Assembly: GCF_001375535.1 (NCBI RefSeq)
Contig: NZ_LN831197.1
Span: 1 to 64,000 of the forward strand
From: Bacillus niameyensis
GTDB taxonomy: Bacteria > Bacillota > Bacilli > Bacillales > Bacillaceae_C
DNA: 64,000 bases
Direction of reading: 5' to 3'
The notes under the pieces were generated by a model. That model made no database searches. It saw nothing but the letters and a program-made list of their open reading frames with translations, and had not been told where the DNA came from. Position numbers and translations under genes: made by a program. Positions within the stretch are counted from its first letter, which is position 1, and every line of letters begins with the position of its first letter. This document shows positions 17,020 through 26,059 of this stretch, piece by piece.

Positions 17020-18024
17020 ATGACTGGAAAACGATGGTTAGCTCTAGGAATAGCAGCCGCAGTTTTTTTCGTATCAACAATGGTTAATCTAGCCAGTTCA
17101 TTACTTTTCACTGATTTTTCAAAGCTATTTGGGGAAGGTATGGCAGGAAGTACTGAATTTTTTGAGGAAGTAGTAGAAACAGGGAGTCCGCTGAATAAAA
17201 TTGCTGTATTGGAGGTAGACGGTGTTATTCAGGATACAGGTGAAGCCTCAATATTCCAAACAGGGGGATACTTACATAAGGAATTTATGAAGCAATTAAA
17301 TCATGTGAAAGAGGATGCGACTGTTAAAGCAATTGTGCTAAAAGTTAATTCTCCTGGTGGGGGAACGAATGAGTCCGCTGAAATTCATCATAAGCTTGTT
17401 CAAATTAAGGAAGAAACTAATAAACCGATCTACGTGTCAATGGGGTCGATGGCAGCATCTGGCGGTTACTATATTTCAGCACCTGCTGATAAAATTTTTG
17501 CAAGTCCAGAAACGCTGACAGGTTCTTTAGGTGTCATTATGCAAGGGATAAATATTGCTGAATTAGCTGATAAACTTGGGATTGACTTTACTACTATTAA
17601 AAGCGGCCCTTATAAAGATATTATGAGTCAGTATCGAGAAATGACAGATGAAGAGAAGGCCATCCTCGATTCAATGTTGAAAAACTCTTATGATGAATTT
17701 GTCAGAGTTATATCAGAAGGTCGTCAAATGCCCGAATCAGATGTTAGGAAACTTGCGGATGGAAGGATCTATGATGGTAGGCAGGCAAAAGAAGTAGGAT
17801 TGATTGACGATTTTGGGTATGAAGAAGATGTAATTGAGCAATTAAAGAAAGATCATGAACTTGATGGAGCACAAGTGATTCGCTATAGCTCAAGTATTGG
17901 CTTCGGTTCTTTATTTGGGGTAGTAACTCAAAAGTTCGGTGGCAAAGAAGCGGAAATGCAGGGAATTGCTAAACTTTTATCACAACCTAATGCACCAAGA
18001 CTTATGTATTTATATTCTGAATGA
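17020..18024 (+). CDS. sppA: Signal peptide peptidase SppA
   Basis: This 335-residue membrane protease degrades leftover signal peptides and, in Bacillus, contributes to resistance to some lantibiotics. It has one N-terminal membrane helix (about 6-28). The S49-family catalytic dyad is Ser147 (MAASGGYYIS) and Lys199 (SGPYKDIM), numbered from ATG 17020, the same positions as in B. subtilis SppA. AAAGGAGG lies nine bases before that ATG. yteJ follows after 15 bases, forming an operon. Confidence 0.93.
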   Translation: MTGKRWLALGIAAAVFFVSTMVNLASSLLFTDFSKLFGEGMAGSTEFFEEVVETGSPLNKIAVLEVDGVIQDTGEASIFQTGGYLHKEFMKQLNHVKEDATVKAIVLKVNSPGGGTNESAEIHHKLVQIKEETNKPIYVSMGSMAASGGYYISAPADKIFASPETLTGSLGVIMQGINIAELADKLGIDFTTIKSGPYKDIMSQYREMTDEEKAILDSMLKNSYDEFVRVISEGRQMPESDVRKLADGRIYDGRQAKEVGLIDDFGYEEDVIEQLKKDHELDGAQVIRYSSSIGFGSLFGVVTQKFGGKEAEMQGIAKLLSQPNAPRLMYLYSE

Positions 18025-18039
18025 TAAGGAGGGGAAGTA

Positions 18040-18504
18040 ATGGAAGGGGTATATACGCAAAATATGATCTCTTACGCAGGATTTTGGATGCGCTTTTGGG
18101 CTTATCTGTTAGATCTTCTGATTATATTTAGTATCAACGGGATTATAGTAAAACCGATTTTTAGGGCGTTTGGTATTTCATTATCAGAAAGTGGTATTAT
18201 CACTGGATATGGCATAGCGTCAACAATTATATTCTATGCCTATTTCATTTTAATGACGAAATTTTTCAAACAAACTTTAGGGAAGATGGTCTTTGGTTTA
18301 AAAGTGATTCCTATTGAACAGGCTGAACTCACTTGGGGAACGGTCATTTTCCGAGAAGGAATTGGCCGCTATATATCTGCAACTATTACTATTTTATATG
18401 TAGTCGTTGCCTTTACGATGAAAAAGCAAGGAATTCACGATTTATTGGCAGATACATCTGTCATTCATGAACGATCACTTCCGTCTAAACCCGCTTATAC
18501 GTAA
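18040..18504 (+). CDS. yteJ: RDD-family membrane protein YteJ
   Basis: This 154-residue protein has an RDD domain: Arg and Asp in GFWMRFWAYLLDLLIIF and further membrane helices at about residues 60-78 and 110-130, with KQTLGKMVFGLKV between them and a C-terminal HDLLADTSV motif. In B. subtilis YteJ forms a complex with SppA and modulates its activity; adjacency here agrees with that. AAGGAGGGGAAGTA precedes the ATG. Confidence 0.88.
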   Translation: MEGVYTQNMISYAGFWMRFWAYLLDLLIIFSINGIIVKPIFRAFGISLSESGIITGYGIASTIIFYAYFILMTKFFKQTLGKMVFGLKVIPIEQAELTWGTVIFREGIGRYISATITILYVVVAFTMKKQGIHDLLADTSVIHERSLPSKPAYT

Positions 18505-18520
18505 GCGGGTTTATTTTTAT
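18486..18520 (+). terminator. Terminator of sppA-yteJ
   Basis: TAAACCCGCTTA and TAAGCGGGTTTA form a perfect 12-bp stem followed by TTTTTAT. The upstream arm overlaps the last codons of yteJ. Confidence 0.9.
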
Positions 18521-18558
18521 AGTTTAAAGGTGATAATGATTTCGCGGAGGGATCCTCT

Positions 18559-19164
18559 ATGCTAATTATGATAATCTGCGGAATTGCAATCTTATTTTTA
18601 TTTCTTATATTCATCATGATGAATATCAACATCCAAATCCTGATTATGACAGGGGTGGAAGAAAATAAAGCTACTATAGAAATAACAAGTTTTTTTGGCC
18701 TGTTTCGGTTTAAAAAAGACTTCTCTGATCTTTATCACATAGTTGAAGAGGAGATGGAGGAGGAACCCGATTCTACTTCTGTTAACATAAAAGCGCTAAT
18801 GAGTGATCTGAAGTTTTTCTATCATTTTTTCCTGGATTTTATTCAAAAATTAAAAGTGAAAAAAATGGAATGGGAAACAAGTATTGGCTTAGGGGATGCT
18901 GCGGATACCGCCGTCTTAGCAGGGGCTATTTGGTCAATAAAAGGAATTATTCTATCTTGGATGAAAAGTTATTTAACATTCAACCCTCGTGTTCACGTCT
19001 TCCCTCATTACCAGCAAATATGGTTTCAAACGAGAATCCAATGTATGGTTGATTTAAAAGCAGGTCATGCTATATGGACAGGATATAAGTTTTACAGACA
19101 ATGGAAAAGATATAAGAGATTATCTCATTACTCTGAAAAAAATAGGAGGGTCATAAATGGCTGA
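18559..19164 (+). CDS. ytfI: DUF2953 protein YtfI
   Basis: This 201-residue protein has an N-terminal membrane helix (about residues 3-25) and a soluble region with FFGLFRFKKDF and GDAADTAVLAGAIWSIKG, the features of DUF2953. Its 3' end overlaps gerW by eight bases, so the two are translated together. A role in sporulation is inferred from that partner and from conservation in spore formers. GGAGGGATCCTCT precedes the ATG. Confidence 0.85.
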   Translation: MLIMIICGIAILFLFLIFIMMNINIQILIMTGVEENKATIEITSFFGLFRFKKDFSDLYHIVEEEMEEEPDSTSVNIKALMSDLKFFYHFFLDFIQKLKVKKMEWETSIGLGDAADTAVLAGAIWSIKGIILSWMKSYLTFNPRVHVFPHYQQIWFQTRIQCMVDLKAGHAIWTGYKFYRQWKRYKRLSHYSEKNRRVING

Positions 19165-19636
19165 ACATCCAATCCAAGCATTAATGACAACTGCAATGGA
19201 AAATTTGAAAGAGATGATCGACGTCAATACGATCATTGGAGAACCAGTTGAAACGCCAGATGGTGGGGTTATTCTAACTGTATCTAAAGTAGGGTTTGGC
19301 TTTGCGACTGGAGGAAGTGAGTTTAAAGGTGGCAATTCTTCTGGTGGGCAATCAGGCGGGAATTCCTCTGATGATGAATCGGATCAAAGTTCTGGAAACG
19401 CAAAATTTCCTTTCGGTGGTGGTAGTGGTGGCGGTGTTTCGATTACACCCATTGCTTTTCTAGTCGTTAATAAATCAGGAGTGAATATCCTTCACTTGGA
19501 ACAAAACACCCATTTATTTGAAAAAATGCTAGACCTTGCACCTGCTGCGATTGATAAAATTCAACAACTAGCTAGTAAAAGTGGGCAGCAAAAAAAGCAA
19601 TCAGAAAATAAAACAAACTTGGATTTTGATATATAA
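19157..19636 (+). CDS. gerW: GerW-family sporulation protein YtfJ
   Basis: This 159-residue protein shows a conserved core (DVNTIIGEPVETPDGGVILTVSKVGFGFATGGSEF), a low-complexity Gly/Ser stretch at about residues 56-95, then VSITPIAFLVVNKSGVNILHL. That is the GerW/YtfJ pattern. The B. subtilis protein is made in the forespore and is needed for normal germination. AGGAGGGTCATAA precedes the ATG, and a terminator follows at once. Confidence 0.9.
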   Translation: MAEHPIQALMTTAMENLKEMIDVNTIIGEPVETPDGGVILTVSKVGFGFATGGSEFKGGNSSGGQSGGNSSDDESDQSSGNAKFPFGGGSGGGVSITPIAFLVVNKSGVNILHLEQNTHLFEKMLDLAPAAIDKIQQLASKSGQQKKQSENKTNLDFDI

Positions 19637-19660
19637 GCCGGTCAAAGTTACCGGCTTTTT
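19635..19660 (+). terminator. Terminator of ytfI-gerW
   Basis: AAGCCGG and CCGGCTT close a 9-base loop and are followed by TTT. Confidence 0.7.
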
Positions 19661-19789
19661 CTATGGAGAGTTTCAGTAATGGCGATTTAAAAAAGGCTTA
19701 TAAAACATTCAAAAAGCACTTATTACTTGCATGATCGGAAAATTTGTTCAATTATATAAGTATACTTGTGTTCTAAGGAGGAAAAATTC

Positions 19790-20290
19790 ATGGCAACAGT
19801 TACTTTTAAGGGAAACCCAATGGAATTAGTCGGAAGCGAAGTGAAAGTAGGAGATAAAGCTCCAGATTTCACAGTACTTGCAAATGATTTATCTGAAGTT
19901 AAGCTTAGTGATTTTGCTGGACAAGTAAAATTAATTAGTGTTGTTCCTTCTGTTGATACAGGGGTTTGTTCAGTGCAAACAAAACGGTTTAATGAGGCAG
20001 TAGCTGAATTGAACAATGTTCAAGTACTAACAATATCTGCTGATTTGCCATTTGCTCAAGCACGTTGGGCAACCGAAAATAATCTTGGTAATGCAAAAAT
20101 TTATTCGGATCACCGTGATTTATCTTTTGGAGAGGCTTATGGTGTTGTCATGAAAGACCTTCGCCTTTTGGCTCGTAGTGTCTTTGTTATTGACAGCAAT
20201 GACCAAGTTGTTTATGCAGAATATGTTAGTGAAGGAACGAATCACCCGGAGTACGATGCAGCACTTGAAGCCGCAAAACAAGCAAAATAA
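19790..20290 (+). CDS. tpx: Thiol peroxidase Tpx without the resolving cysteine
   Basis: This 166-residue atypical peroxiredoxin reduces hydrogen and alkyl peroxides. The peroxidatic Cys60 is in [12 protein letters not shown]. Family members such as B. subtilis Tpx and E. coli Tpx carry a resolving cysteine in the [12 protein letters not shown] segment; here residue 94 is Ala (codon GCA) and Cys60 is the only cysteine. The enzyme would therefore have to work as a one-Cys peroxidase with an external thiol. The rest of the fold is intact ([20 protein letters not shown]). AAGGAGGAAAAATTC precedes ATG 19790, giving the usual length. Confidence 0.93.
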   Translation: MATVTFKGNPMELVGSEVKVGDKAPDFTVLANDLSEVKLSDFAGQVKLISVVPSVDTGVCSVQTKRFNEAVAELNNVQVLTISADLPFAQARWATENNLGNAKIYSDHRDLSFGEAYGVVMKDLRLLARSVFVIDSNDQVVYAEYVSEGTNHPEYDAALEAAKQAK

Positions 20291-20301
20291 CTTTTAAAAT
20301 G

Positions 20302-20331
20302 AGTCCTAGGACAACCTCCTAGGACTTTTTA
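20302..20331 (+). terminator. Terminator of tpx
   Basis: AGTCCTAGG and CCTAGGACT form a stem followed by TTTTT. The remaining gap to 20632 shows no gene or repeat that I can support. Confidence 0.85.
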
Positions 20332-20632
20332 AAAGCTGAAAAATAATCTTTAGATCCAGTGTAAAACTGGTGCTCACGCTTTTCTTCTCTTTAAAAGAAA
20401 CCCTTTCCACTTGATGAACATTTCACATAATTTCGAACTTCCCTTATATCACGCTTTTTCCTTGTTTCCGCATCGTGTGACAGCTAAACTATACAGAGGG
20501 GAATCATGTATATAAAGTCAGCATTTTAGATTACAGTTAAGAGTGTTTTTGATGAAATTGGACTTGAAGCTATCAATTGCTTTTAGCTTAACAGAGGAAA
20601 CCTTAAAAATTGAATAGATGGGAGGGTTTGTT

Positions 20633-21622
20633 TTGTACGAGACATCAATTGAAAAACTTTTTACCATCTTTGATCAAACATCCGCCATTTTACAAGAAGA
20701 ATTGGCTTGTACATACTTAGAGGCACTAGCTGAGACAGGAGAAAACTTGTTTCATGGAGAAGTTTTACAAGATACTGTAAGTGAAATTACGAAAAAAAGA
20801 TTGCAAAAAGAGTATGCAGAATTGACAATTACTTCTTTTCCACCTGAGGAGATTCGTAGAGCCTTTCAGTTGGCAATACTAAAAGGTATGAAGGGACACA
20901 CTCAACCTAATCATCAAATGACCCCTGACTCAATTGGGTTATTAATCAGTTATTTAACTCGAAAATTTCTATCTGACATAGAAGATATTTCGATATTAGA
21001 TCCTGCTGTTGGAACAGGGAATTTATTGTCCACAATAGTCAATGCATACAATCAGGGTTCAAATATCCAGTCATTCGGTGTTGAAGTAGATGAGCTGTTA
21101 ATTAGACTAGCTTATATTGGCGCGAACTTACAGGGACAGTTTACTGAATTCTTCCATCAAGATGGACTTGGGCCACTTTTAATTGATCCTGTTGATCTCG
21201 TTGTTTGTGACTTGCCTGTAGGCTATTATCCAAACGATATACAGGCTAAAGAATTTCAGCTAAATGCGTCAGAGGGACATGCTTTTGCTCATCACCTATT
21301 TATTGAACAGAGTATTAAGCATACGAAACCAGGCGGGTACTTATTTTTTCTAATACCGAATGGTTTGTTTGAAACTGAAGAGGCACCAAAGCTACATCGA
21401 TTCCTAAAAGACACAGCTTATATACAAGGGATTCTCCAGTTGCCATTTTCAATTTTTAAAAATAATCAAGCAGCAAAAAGTATTTTTATTTTACAAAAGA
21501 AAAGTCCTGAGGTGAAAGCACCGAAAGAAGTGTTGCTTGCAACTTTACCAAGTCTTTCCAAAAAAGAAGCTGTTGATAAAATTCTTTGGAAAATGGAAAA
21601 ATGGTTTAAAGAGAACAAATAA
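20633..21622 (+). CDS. ytxK: Class I SAM-dependent methyltransferase YtxK
   Basis: This protein of 329 residues resembles N6-adenine methyltransferases of type I restriction systems. A SAM-binding motif is seen at ILDPAVGTGNLLSTIV (about residue 126), and the catalytic loop position reads CDLPVGYYP, a departure from the usual N/D-PP-Y/F. No specificity or restriction subunit is nearby, so it is an orphan of unknown target, found next to ackA across Bacillus. I chose TTG 20633 because GGGAGGG lies six bases before it; the ATG at 20618 overlaps that ribosome site. The length then equals B. subtilis YtxK. Confidence 0.85.
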   Translation: MYETSIEKLFTIFDQTSAILQEELACTYLEALAETGENLFHGEVLQDTVSEITKKRLQKEYAELTITSFPPEEIRRAFQLAILKGMKGHTQPNHQMTPDSIGLLISYLTRKFLSDIEDISILDPAVGTGNLLSTIVNAYNQGSNIQSFGVEVDELLIRLAYIGANLQGQFTEFFHQDGLGPLLIDPVDLVVCDLPVGYYPNDIQAKEFQLNASEGHAFAHHLFIEQSIKHTKPGGYLFFLIPNGLFETEEAPKLHRFLKDTAYIQGILQLPFSIFKNNQAAKSIFILQKKSPEVKAPKEVLLATLPSLSKKEAVDKILWKMEKWFKENK

Positions 21623-21752
21623 AAAGTAAGGCGAGTTATTATGCCTATACTTTACACGAAGAACAAGATAGCAGTTCTGTCAAAAGCAGGAAAAATATTG
21701 TAGTAAAAAACAAAAAATATTAATTAGAATAACAACAGAAGGATGATGATTT

Positions 21753-22946
21753 ATGGCAAAAATTTTCGCGGTAAACGCTGGTAGCTCATCTTTGAAATTT
21801 CAACTAATCGATATGCCCGAAGAAAAGGTCATCACCAAAGGTTTAATCGAACGTATTGGTCTAAAAGATTCTATCTTTTCTATGAATGTTGGTACTGAAA
21901 GGCATAAAGAAACAAAAGATATCCATAATCATGAAGAAGCTGTTGCAATATTGCTAGATAGACTTACTTCACTAGGTGTGATCAAAACACTCAACGAGAT
22001 TGACGGAGTAGGTCATCGGGTTGTCCACGGCGGAGAAATCTTTGATGATTCTGCATTGATTGACAAGAAGGCATTAGAAGATATCGAAAAACTATCCGAA
22101 CTTGCGCCCCTTCATAATCCAGCCAATGCGACAGGAATTATAGAATTTCAAAAGGCATTACCAAATGTACCTCATGTTGCTGTTTTTGATACGGCTTTTC
22201 ATCAAACGATGCCTGAAAGTTCATTTCTATACAGTCTGCCATATGAATATTATAAAAAATACGGAATTCGTAAATATGGATTTCATGGAACTTCTCATAA
22301 ATATGTTTCAGAAAGAGCAGCCGAGCTTTTAGAACGTCCGCTTTCTCAACTTCGTCTCATCTCATGTCACCTAGGTAATGGAGCAAGTATTGCGGCTATT
22401 AAAGGTGGAAAATCAATTGATACTTCGATGGGATTCACACCTCTCGCAGGGGTAACAATGGGAACAAGATCTGGAAACATTGACCCAGCCCTTATTCCGT
22501 ATGTGATGGAAAAGACTGGTAAAACTGCTGACGAGGTCATTGACGTGTTGAATAAAGAATCCGGAATGCTTGGAGTTTCAGGTTTCTCTAGTGATCTTCG
22601 TGATATTGAATTAGAATCTAATAATGGAAATCATCGTGCTGAACTAGCCTTGCATATTTTCGCGGACAGAATCCATAAATATTTGGGATCCTATGCGGCA
22701 CGCATGTCAGGTCTTGATGCGATTATTTTCACTGCTGGGATTGGGGAAAATAGCAGTACTATTCGTGCAAAAGTGTTAAATGGACTTGAATTTATGGGTG
22801 TATATTGGGATCCAGATTCAAATAAAATTCGTGGTCAGGAAGTCTTTTTAAATTACCCGCATTCACCAGTTAAAGTTATTGTTATTCCGACAAACGAGGA
22901 AATCATGATTGCACGGGATGTTGTTCGACTTTCACCACAATCTTAA
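21753..22946 (+). CDS. ackA: Acetate kinase
   Basis: This 397-residue enzyme interconverts acetyl phosphate plus ADP with acetate plus ATP, the final step of overflow metabolism. Family signatures include [11 protein letters not shown] at the N-terminus, [33 protein letters not shown] and the C-terminal [28 protein letters not shown] precedes the ATG. It follows ytxK after 130 bases, as in B. subtilis. Confidence 0.97.
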   Translation: MAKIFAVNAGSSSLKFQLIDMPEEKVITKGLIERIGLKDSIFSMNVGTERHKETKDIHNHEEAVAILLDRLTSLGVIKTLNEIDGVGHRVVHGGEIFDDSALIDKKALEDIEKLSELAPLHNPANATGIIEFQKALPNVPHVAVFDTAFHQTMPESSFLYSLPYEYYKKYGIRKYGFHGTSHKYVSERAAELLERPLSQLRLISCHLGNGASIAAIKGGKSIDTSMGFTPLAGVTMGTRSGNIDPALIPYVMEKTGKTADEVIDVLNKESGMLGVSGFSSDLRDIELESNNGNHRAELALHIFADRIHKYLGSYAARMSGLDAIIFTAGIGENSSTIRAKVLNGLEFMGVYWDPDSNKIRGQEVFLNYPHSPVKVIVIPTNEEIMIARDVVRLSPQS

Positions 22947-22975
22947 TTAAAATCTAAAAATTGAGGTGGATTCAA

Positions 22976-23818
22976 ATGGAATTGACCAAGAGAGAGGAAC
23001 AGCTTTGGGAGGAACTTCATGAATGGCGCCAAACCTTTTTTGAATATGAACCAACCGACTTAGAGAACTCTTATGATAAATGGCTGGACAAAGCATTTTC
23101 CCTTTTACCAGAAACAGTTCAAGATCAATTTTTTGAAAAACTTGATGATTGGTTATTTCAATTAAACTCTTTACTTAGGTCTTCGAAGTTACAAACAGAA
23201 GCAAGGGAAAGAATTTTAACTTCAGCAAGAATGATGAATGATGAAGTAACTGATTTTCGTGATATGAGGAAAATGTCGATTGACCAATTAACATTTTTAG
23301 GAGAACAGCAAGCGGCTAAGCATCGATTGTATTCTCTTTGTCAAGGTGGGGTTTCTGGATCTGGGCAAACTATCGCTATTAGCAGTGATTTCTTGGCCAT
23401 GCTTGTCATTAATCTGCGTGCAGTTCAGTTAATAGCCATGTCATTTGGCTATGACGTACAATCTCCAGCGGGTTTACGTGAAACATTAAAGGTATTTAAT
23501 GTGGCTACGATGCCGGAGCGTATGAAAATGTATGGCTGGGAGCAGTTAATGGATGATTTACAACAAGATGATAAACAATTCTATTTGGATTTACCTGATC
23601 GGATTACAGATCCAAGCTGGATCGATGAACCAATAAAACAACTTCTAAAAATTGCTCTCATATTGATGTTTGCCGGCCGAAAGGTTTCAGGTGTACCTTT
23701 TATTTCCGTTGCGATCGGTGCAGGAGTCAATTATCAAACAACAAGAAAAGTCACTCGTTTTGCTTTGAAATATTATCAGTATAAGCATCTATATGGAAAA
23801 AGTGGCGGAATTGTATGA
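22976..23818 (+). CDS. EcsC-family protein
   Basis: This 280-residue protein has the EcsC-like arrangement: a helical N-terminal part, a glycine-rich GGVSGSGQTIAISSDFLAMLVINLRAVQLIAMSFGYD segment near residue 125, and a C-terminal GVPFISVAIGAGVNYQTTRKVTRFALKYYQYK segment. The biochemical function of this family is unknown; the name comes from a locus affecting an ABC exporter. AGGTGG lies six bases before ATG 22976. The stop overlaps moaB by four bases. In B. subtilis ackA is followed directly by moaB, so this gene is an insertion relative to that order. Confidence 0.75.
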   Translation: MELTKREEQLWEELHEWRQTFFEYEPTDLENSYDKWLDKAFSLLPETVQDQFFEKLDDWLFQLNSLLRSSKLQTEARERILTSARMMNDEVTDFRDMRKMSIDQLTFLGEQQAAKHRLYSLCQGGVSGSGQTIAISSDFLAMLVINLRAVQLIAMSFGYDVQSPAGLRETLKVFNVATMPERMKMYGWEQLMDDLQQDDKQFYLDLPDRITDPSWIDEPIKQLLKIALILMFAGRKVSGVPFISVAIGAGVNYQTTRKVTRFALKYYQYKHLYGKSGGIV

Positions 23819-24321
23819 GTGTAATTGACCATAAACGTCAATCACCTGATGCTGTCTCCTGTGCAGTCCTAACGGTTAGTGATACTAGAACAGCCGAAAC
23901 AGATAAGAGCGGCAAATTAGTGATGGAGCTACTAGAAGAAAAAGGTCATCGCACAACATTTTATAAAATTGTCCACGATGATACTAATCAAATTCAAGCT
24001 GCAGTTGAAGAGGCATGTGGAAAAAGCGATACCGATGTTATCTTAATAACAGGTGGCACTGGCATCGCAAAAAGGGATATAACGATTGAAACTGTGTCCC
24101 CCTTGTTCGAAAAGGAAATCATTGGCTTTGGGGAGATTTTTCGAATGGTCAGTTATTTAGAAGACATCGGATCAGCTGCCATTTTATCGCGTGCGACTGC
24201 AGGCATTTATCAAAACAAAGCCATTTTCGTTATGCCAGGATCATCAGGTGCAGTAAGGCTTGCAATGAATAAATTGATATTGAATGAGCTTAGTCATATA
24301 GTGAGGGAATTAAATAAGTAA
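23815..24321 (+). CDS. moaB: Molybdenum cofactor biosynthesis protein MoaB
   Basis: This 168-residue MoaB/Mog-fold protein is thought to adenylate molybdopterin before metal insertion. The conserved TGGTGIAKRDITIETV motif and the MPGSSGAVRLAMNKLI C-terminal segment are visible. It overlaps the EcsC-like gene by four bases. No other cofactor genes are present in the window. Confidence 0.93.
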   Translation: MSVIDHKRQSPDAVSCAVLTVSDTRTAETDKSGKLVMELLEEKGHRTTFYKIVHDDTNQIQAAVEEACGKSDTDVILITGGTGIAKRDITIETVSPLFEKEIIGFGEIFRMVSYLEDIGSAAILSRATAGIYQNKAIFVMPGSSGAVRLAMNKLILNELSHIVRELNK

Positions 24322-24393
24322 GAAAAAACTCCTCTTTTCTGTGAGGATCACTGAAAAAGTACCCTAAAAGAAAAAGTTCTGTTAAACTTGGTT

Positions 24394-24525
24394 GTTGATT
24401 TGCGCTCCAGGCGGCTTCGCTTTCCGCGGGCGGCCCGGGGAGCCTCCTCGGCGCTTTGCGCGCCTGTGGGGTCTCCCCAGCCCCTTACTCCCGCAGGAGT
24501 CTTCGCGCTTTCCGCTCCAATCAAC
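24394..24525. repeat. GC-rich foldback element C
   Basis: A 132-bp, strikingly GC-rich segment is bounded by GTTGATT (24394-24400) and AATCAAC (24519-24525). Inside are several nested stems: GGGGAG/CTCCCC, GGCGC/GCGCC and CTCCCGCAGGAG. Its composition is unlike the surrounding AT-rich DNA. Frames running through it are not genes. Elements of this look are common between genes in Bacillaceae; it is probably a non-autonomous mobile repeat. The rest of 24322-24737 shows nothing else. Confidence 0.7.
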
Positions 24526-24737
24526 AGCGTTAAAAAAATATATAGACTTCTTACATTGTTATGTAAAAAAGGTAAAATGCCTCATAGATTTGAGGGAATT
24601 ATCCCTTTTTGTATTAAAGGGTGGAGGTTTTTCATAGGTAGTTCACTTACCGTGGAGAAAACGCCAAATAACATCCAAATAGCATTAAAACTAACTTTGC
24701 TTATAGCAGCTTCCTTCACACCCAATTTAACAAGCAT

Positions 24738-24774
24738 AAACGCTTGGATAGGTTAACTCATCCAAGCGTTTTTT
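24738..24774. terminator. Strong hairpin terminator before the Nudix remnant
   Basis: AAACGCTTGGAT and ATCCAAGCGTTT form a near-perfect stem followed by TTTG, between moaB and the minus-strand accessory genes. Confidence 0.8.
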
Positions 24775-24819
24775 GTTTTATTTATATTATTGTCTTGCTC
24801 AACTAAAGCCCTCCGTTAG

Positions 24820-25160
24820 TTAAGAACTCTCATCAAAAATATGAAAATGACATATTTTATTTTCTAGTGCATCATCAATTCTTTTAATATTCCACGGATG
24901 TATTTGTTCAGGTAACTTTTCTCGTTCAAAGAACTGCACTTGTTCTATTTCTTCATTCGGCTTCCAATCAATTCTATTCAAGATTGTCGCCCTAAACAAA
25001 AAAACCAAATTGTCATTCGAGCAAGAATAGTAAGTTGAAATAAGATTATTTACCTCCACAACATAACCTGTTTCTTCTAACACTTCTCTTTTTACACCCA
25101 TTTGCTTAATAACTTCAACAAAAAAAGCATTAATCCTTCTTTGATTATGCCCCCGATAGT
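24820..25160 (-). pseudogene. 5'-truncated Nudix hydrolase
   Basis: The frame retains the second half of a Nudix box (KREVLEETGY) and the C-terminal part of a Nudix domain (STYYSCSNDNLVFLFRATI, WKPNEEIEQVQFFE). The first half, including the leading glycine and Glu of the box and the N-terminal strands, is absent. The reading frame is open upstream only to about 25160, where it meets the end of the ClbS/DfsB-like gene. Whole Nudix proteins are about 140 residues; the first ATG here (25101) would give 93. It is most likely a decayed gene whose 5' part was lost when the neighbours were joined. Confidence 0.65.
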
Positions 25161-25703
25161 TTAAGTACTTTTATTCATATACTCACTCTTTTCCCCTTCT
25201 TTTATAGACTTTGCAATAGCTTCACACTTTTTTATCGCCCAATTGTAATGATTGGAAGTGTTTGCTACAAAATAGCTATATAAATTACTTGTTTTTGTCC
25301 ACTTATAGTATTTTTTTGTAATGATTTCTTCATTGGAATGCGATTTAATTAGCTCCATCACTCTTTCATGACTTAACTTCAATTTTTTAATAGCTTGATT
25401 CAATGTTACTTCTTGATAGTTTTCCCAAATTTTCATATTAAGCAGCTTGATAGTACGCCATTTATAACCAGGTGCGGGCATTATAGGAATATCTCCATCC
25501 ATACCTTCGCTATACCACCTCTCCAGCATTGCGTGCCATTCATACAGGTGCATCAACACATCACGAAAATTCTTATCTCTTTCTTGAGTTTCAATAGAAA
25601 TGCCCCGTTTTCTGTTAGGAATAGATTCAATTATTTCAAGTAATGATTTAAAACTTTTGTCGCTATCCAATAATAAAATTTCTTTTTCACTTTTTACTAT
25701 CAT
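25161..25703 (-). CDS. ClbS/DfsB-family four-helix bundle protein
   Basis: This 180-residue protein shows the DUF1706 pattern: DVLMHLYEWHAMLERWY near residue 50, a PAPGYKWR turn near 77, and YSYFVANTSNHYNWAIKK near 142. The family is related to DinB-like bundles and includes ClbS, a hydrolase that protects colibactin producers; most members have no known role. GGGGGG lies seven bases before the ATG. It sits in the moaB-argG gap, which is closed in B. subtilis, so it is an accessory gene. Confidence 0.75.
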   Translation of the reverse strand: MIVKSEKEILLLDSDKSFKSLLEIIESIPNRKRGISIETQERDKNFRDVLMHLYEWHAMLERWYSEGMDGDIPIMPAPGYKWRTIKLLNMKIWENYQEVTLNQAIKKLKLSHERVMELIKSHSNEEIITKKYYKWTKTSNLYSYFVANTSNHYNWAIKKCEAIAKSIKEGEKSEYMNKST

Positions 25704-25913
25704 GATAATTCCCCCCTTTTTTACTACATATTAAACAAGAGTGTATGGTCTTGTATTAAAATGACTTTTAACTTGTTAATTGAGTTTTTCTCTATCTAAA
25801 GTAAAATACTTAGGTTTTTCAGTGTCCTTTTCCCGACGTTTTTAATTAGGTTGTTTTCTAACGGATTGTTGCTTTCGTATAGAGTAAGTAACTAGTAAAC
25901 ATGCACGGAGCAG

Positions 25914-26020
25914 CCCGAATACACGTAGACTCCTGTGGGAAGTAAGAGCTAGGCAAGACCCCGCAGGGCGCAGCCCGAGGAGGCTTGCCACTCGCCCACG
26001 GAAAGCGAAGTGTATTCGGG
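25914..26020. repeat. GC-rich foldback element D with perfect 11-bp ends
   Basis: CCCGAATACAC (25914-25924) and GTGTATTCGGG (26010-26020) are perfect inverted ends of a 107-bp element. Inside, GGCAAG pairs with CTTGCC around a CCCCGCAGGGCGCAGCCCGAGG core. It differs in sequence from element C but has the same GC-rich, foldback character. The gap 25704-26059 contains only this. Confidence 0.75.
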
Positions 26021-26059
26021 GTGCGGTCTCAATAACAACAATCTACACGAAAAGAGCCT

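Noticed and set aside
20547-20617. 21-codon frame just upstream of ytxK
   Set aside because: It lacks a ribosome site and has no features beyond chance.
24388-24756. Arg/Pro/Ala-rich frames over GC-rich element C
   Set aside because: They are by-products of the palindromic GC-rich repeat.
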